Source: Deltaproteobacteria bacterium
GTDB lineage: Bacteria; Desulfobacterota; Desulfobacteria; Desulfobacterales; JAFDCJ01
Direction of reading: 5' to 3'
Assembly (NCBI GenBank): GCA_024277475.1
Contig: JAJRVC010000620.1
Location: 1 to 6,293 of the forward strand
Length of the DNA: 6,293 nucleotides
Positions 5,978-6,293 of this stretch are shown here, piece after piece. Each line of letters begins with the position of its first letter. The first letter of the stretch is position 1. Below the pieces are notes generated by a model. That model had not been told where the DNA came from. It saw only the letters and a list, made by a program, of their open reading frames with translations, and searched no databases. The position numbers and the translations under genes were made by a program.

Positions 5978-6293
5978 TTATCTAATATTTGCTCTAAATA
6001 GCCCGCTGGGTTTGAAGATCAATAAAATAAAAAACACGATCCAGACAAACAGGGGACGCAGGCCAACCAGTTCTGAAGGCAAATAGGCCACAAAAAGGGT
6101 CTGACCAATCCCGATAATATATCCGCTAACCATTGCGCCCAAAACATTACCAATCCCCCCTAACACAGAGGCGATAAAAGCGTCTACCACGATCAGCACA
6201 CCCATGGAACACTGGAGGGAGCCGAATTTAACTCCCCAGATAAGAGCGGCAATCCCTGCCAGGCTGGAAGCGATCACAAAGGTGGCAATGATA
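5978..6293 (-). CDS. livH: LivH-type branched-chain amino acid ABC transporter permease, 5' end beyond the window
   Basis: C-terminal 104 codons of a permease normally near 290-300 aa. The frame is open to the right edge: residues IIATF precede the internal GTG at 6277, so that GTG is not the real start. The coupling-loop/helix region leads into VVDAFIASVLGGIGNVLGA, matching the conserved AFxAxVLGGIGxxxGA motif of LivH (also seen in UrtB). A final hydrophobic segment (LFVWIVFFILLIFKPSGLF) and a short basic tail follow. It is the partner of the adjacent LivM in the inner-membrane heterodimer. LivG/LivF ATPase genes are not in the window and may lie upstream, beyond the right edge. Confidence 0.9.
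   Translation of the reverse strand, partial: IIATFVIASSLAGIAALIWGVKFGSLQCSMGVLIVVDAFIASVLGGIGNVLGAMVSGYIIGIGQTLFVAYLPSELVGLRPLFVWIVFFILLIFKPSGLFRANIR

Noticed and set aside
5978..6277. GTG at 6277 as the start of a 99-residue protein
   Set aside because: The frame continues upstream to the window edge and the product is the C-terminal part of a full LivH permease.

Overview
The window reads almost entirely on the minus strand. It looks like part of an accessory catabolic or nitrogen-scavenging locus of a Gram-negative bacterium. A cleavable signal peptide on a soluble periplasmic binding protein supports Gram-negative. Moderate G+C, Liv-type uptake genes, an AAA/DUF4143 ATPase and a GlnT-like ligase together suggest a Desulfobacterota-like (deltaproteobacterial) genome, but that placement is inference and weak.

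In transcription order (right to left) the layout is: the C-terminal part of a LivH-type permease (runs off the right edge); a complete LivM-type permease 10 bp later; a 171 bp gap holding a good sigma70 promoter; a complete AAA ATPase of the DUF4143 family; a 52 bp perfect three-way-junction inverted-repeat element touching the ATPase stop codon; an A+T-rich promoter region; a complete branched-chain-amino-acid-type periplasmic binding protein; a 70 bp spacer with a perfect 9 bp hairpin; a complete glutamine-synthetase-like gamma-glutamyl ligase; and, 16 bp further on, the first 202 codons of an amidohydrolase that runs off the left edge. This last gene is easy to miss because it has no stop codon inside the window.

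The probable functional unit is an ABC importer (LivH, LivM, binding protein; the LivG/LivF ATPases are not in view) feeding a gamma-glutamyl ligase and an amidohydrolase. The ligase resembles GlnT/gamma-glutamylmethylamide synthetase more than housekeeping glutamine synthetase. It lacks residues associated with ammonium binding, so an imported amine, or an amine released from an imported compound, is a reasonable acceptor. The ligase/amidohydrolase pair matches the two halves of the eukaryotic FluG/NodGS fusion proteins, here as separate neighbouring genes.

The DUF4143 ATPase does not fit this pathway. It sits between permease and binding-protein genes, has its own nearly leaderless promoter, lacks the usual Walker B glutamate, and is followed by the palindromic element, so it is probably an insertion. 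No tRNA, rRNA, CRISPR array, recognisable insertion sequence or classic intrinsic terminator was seen.
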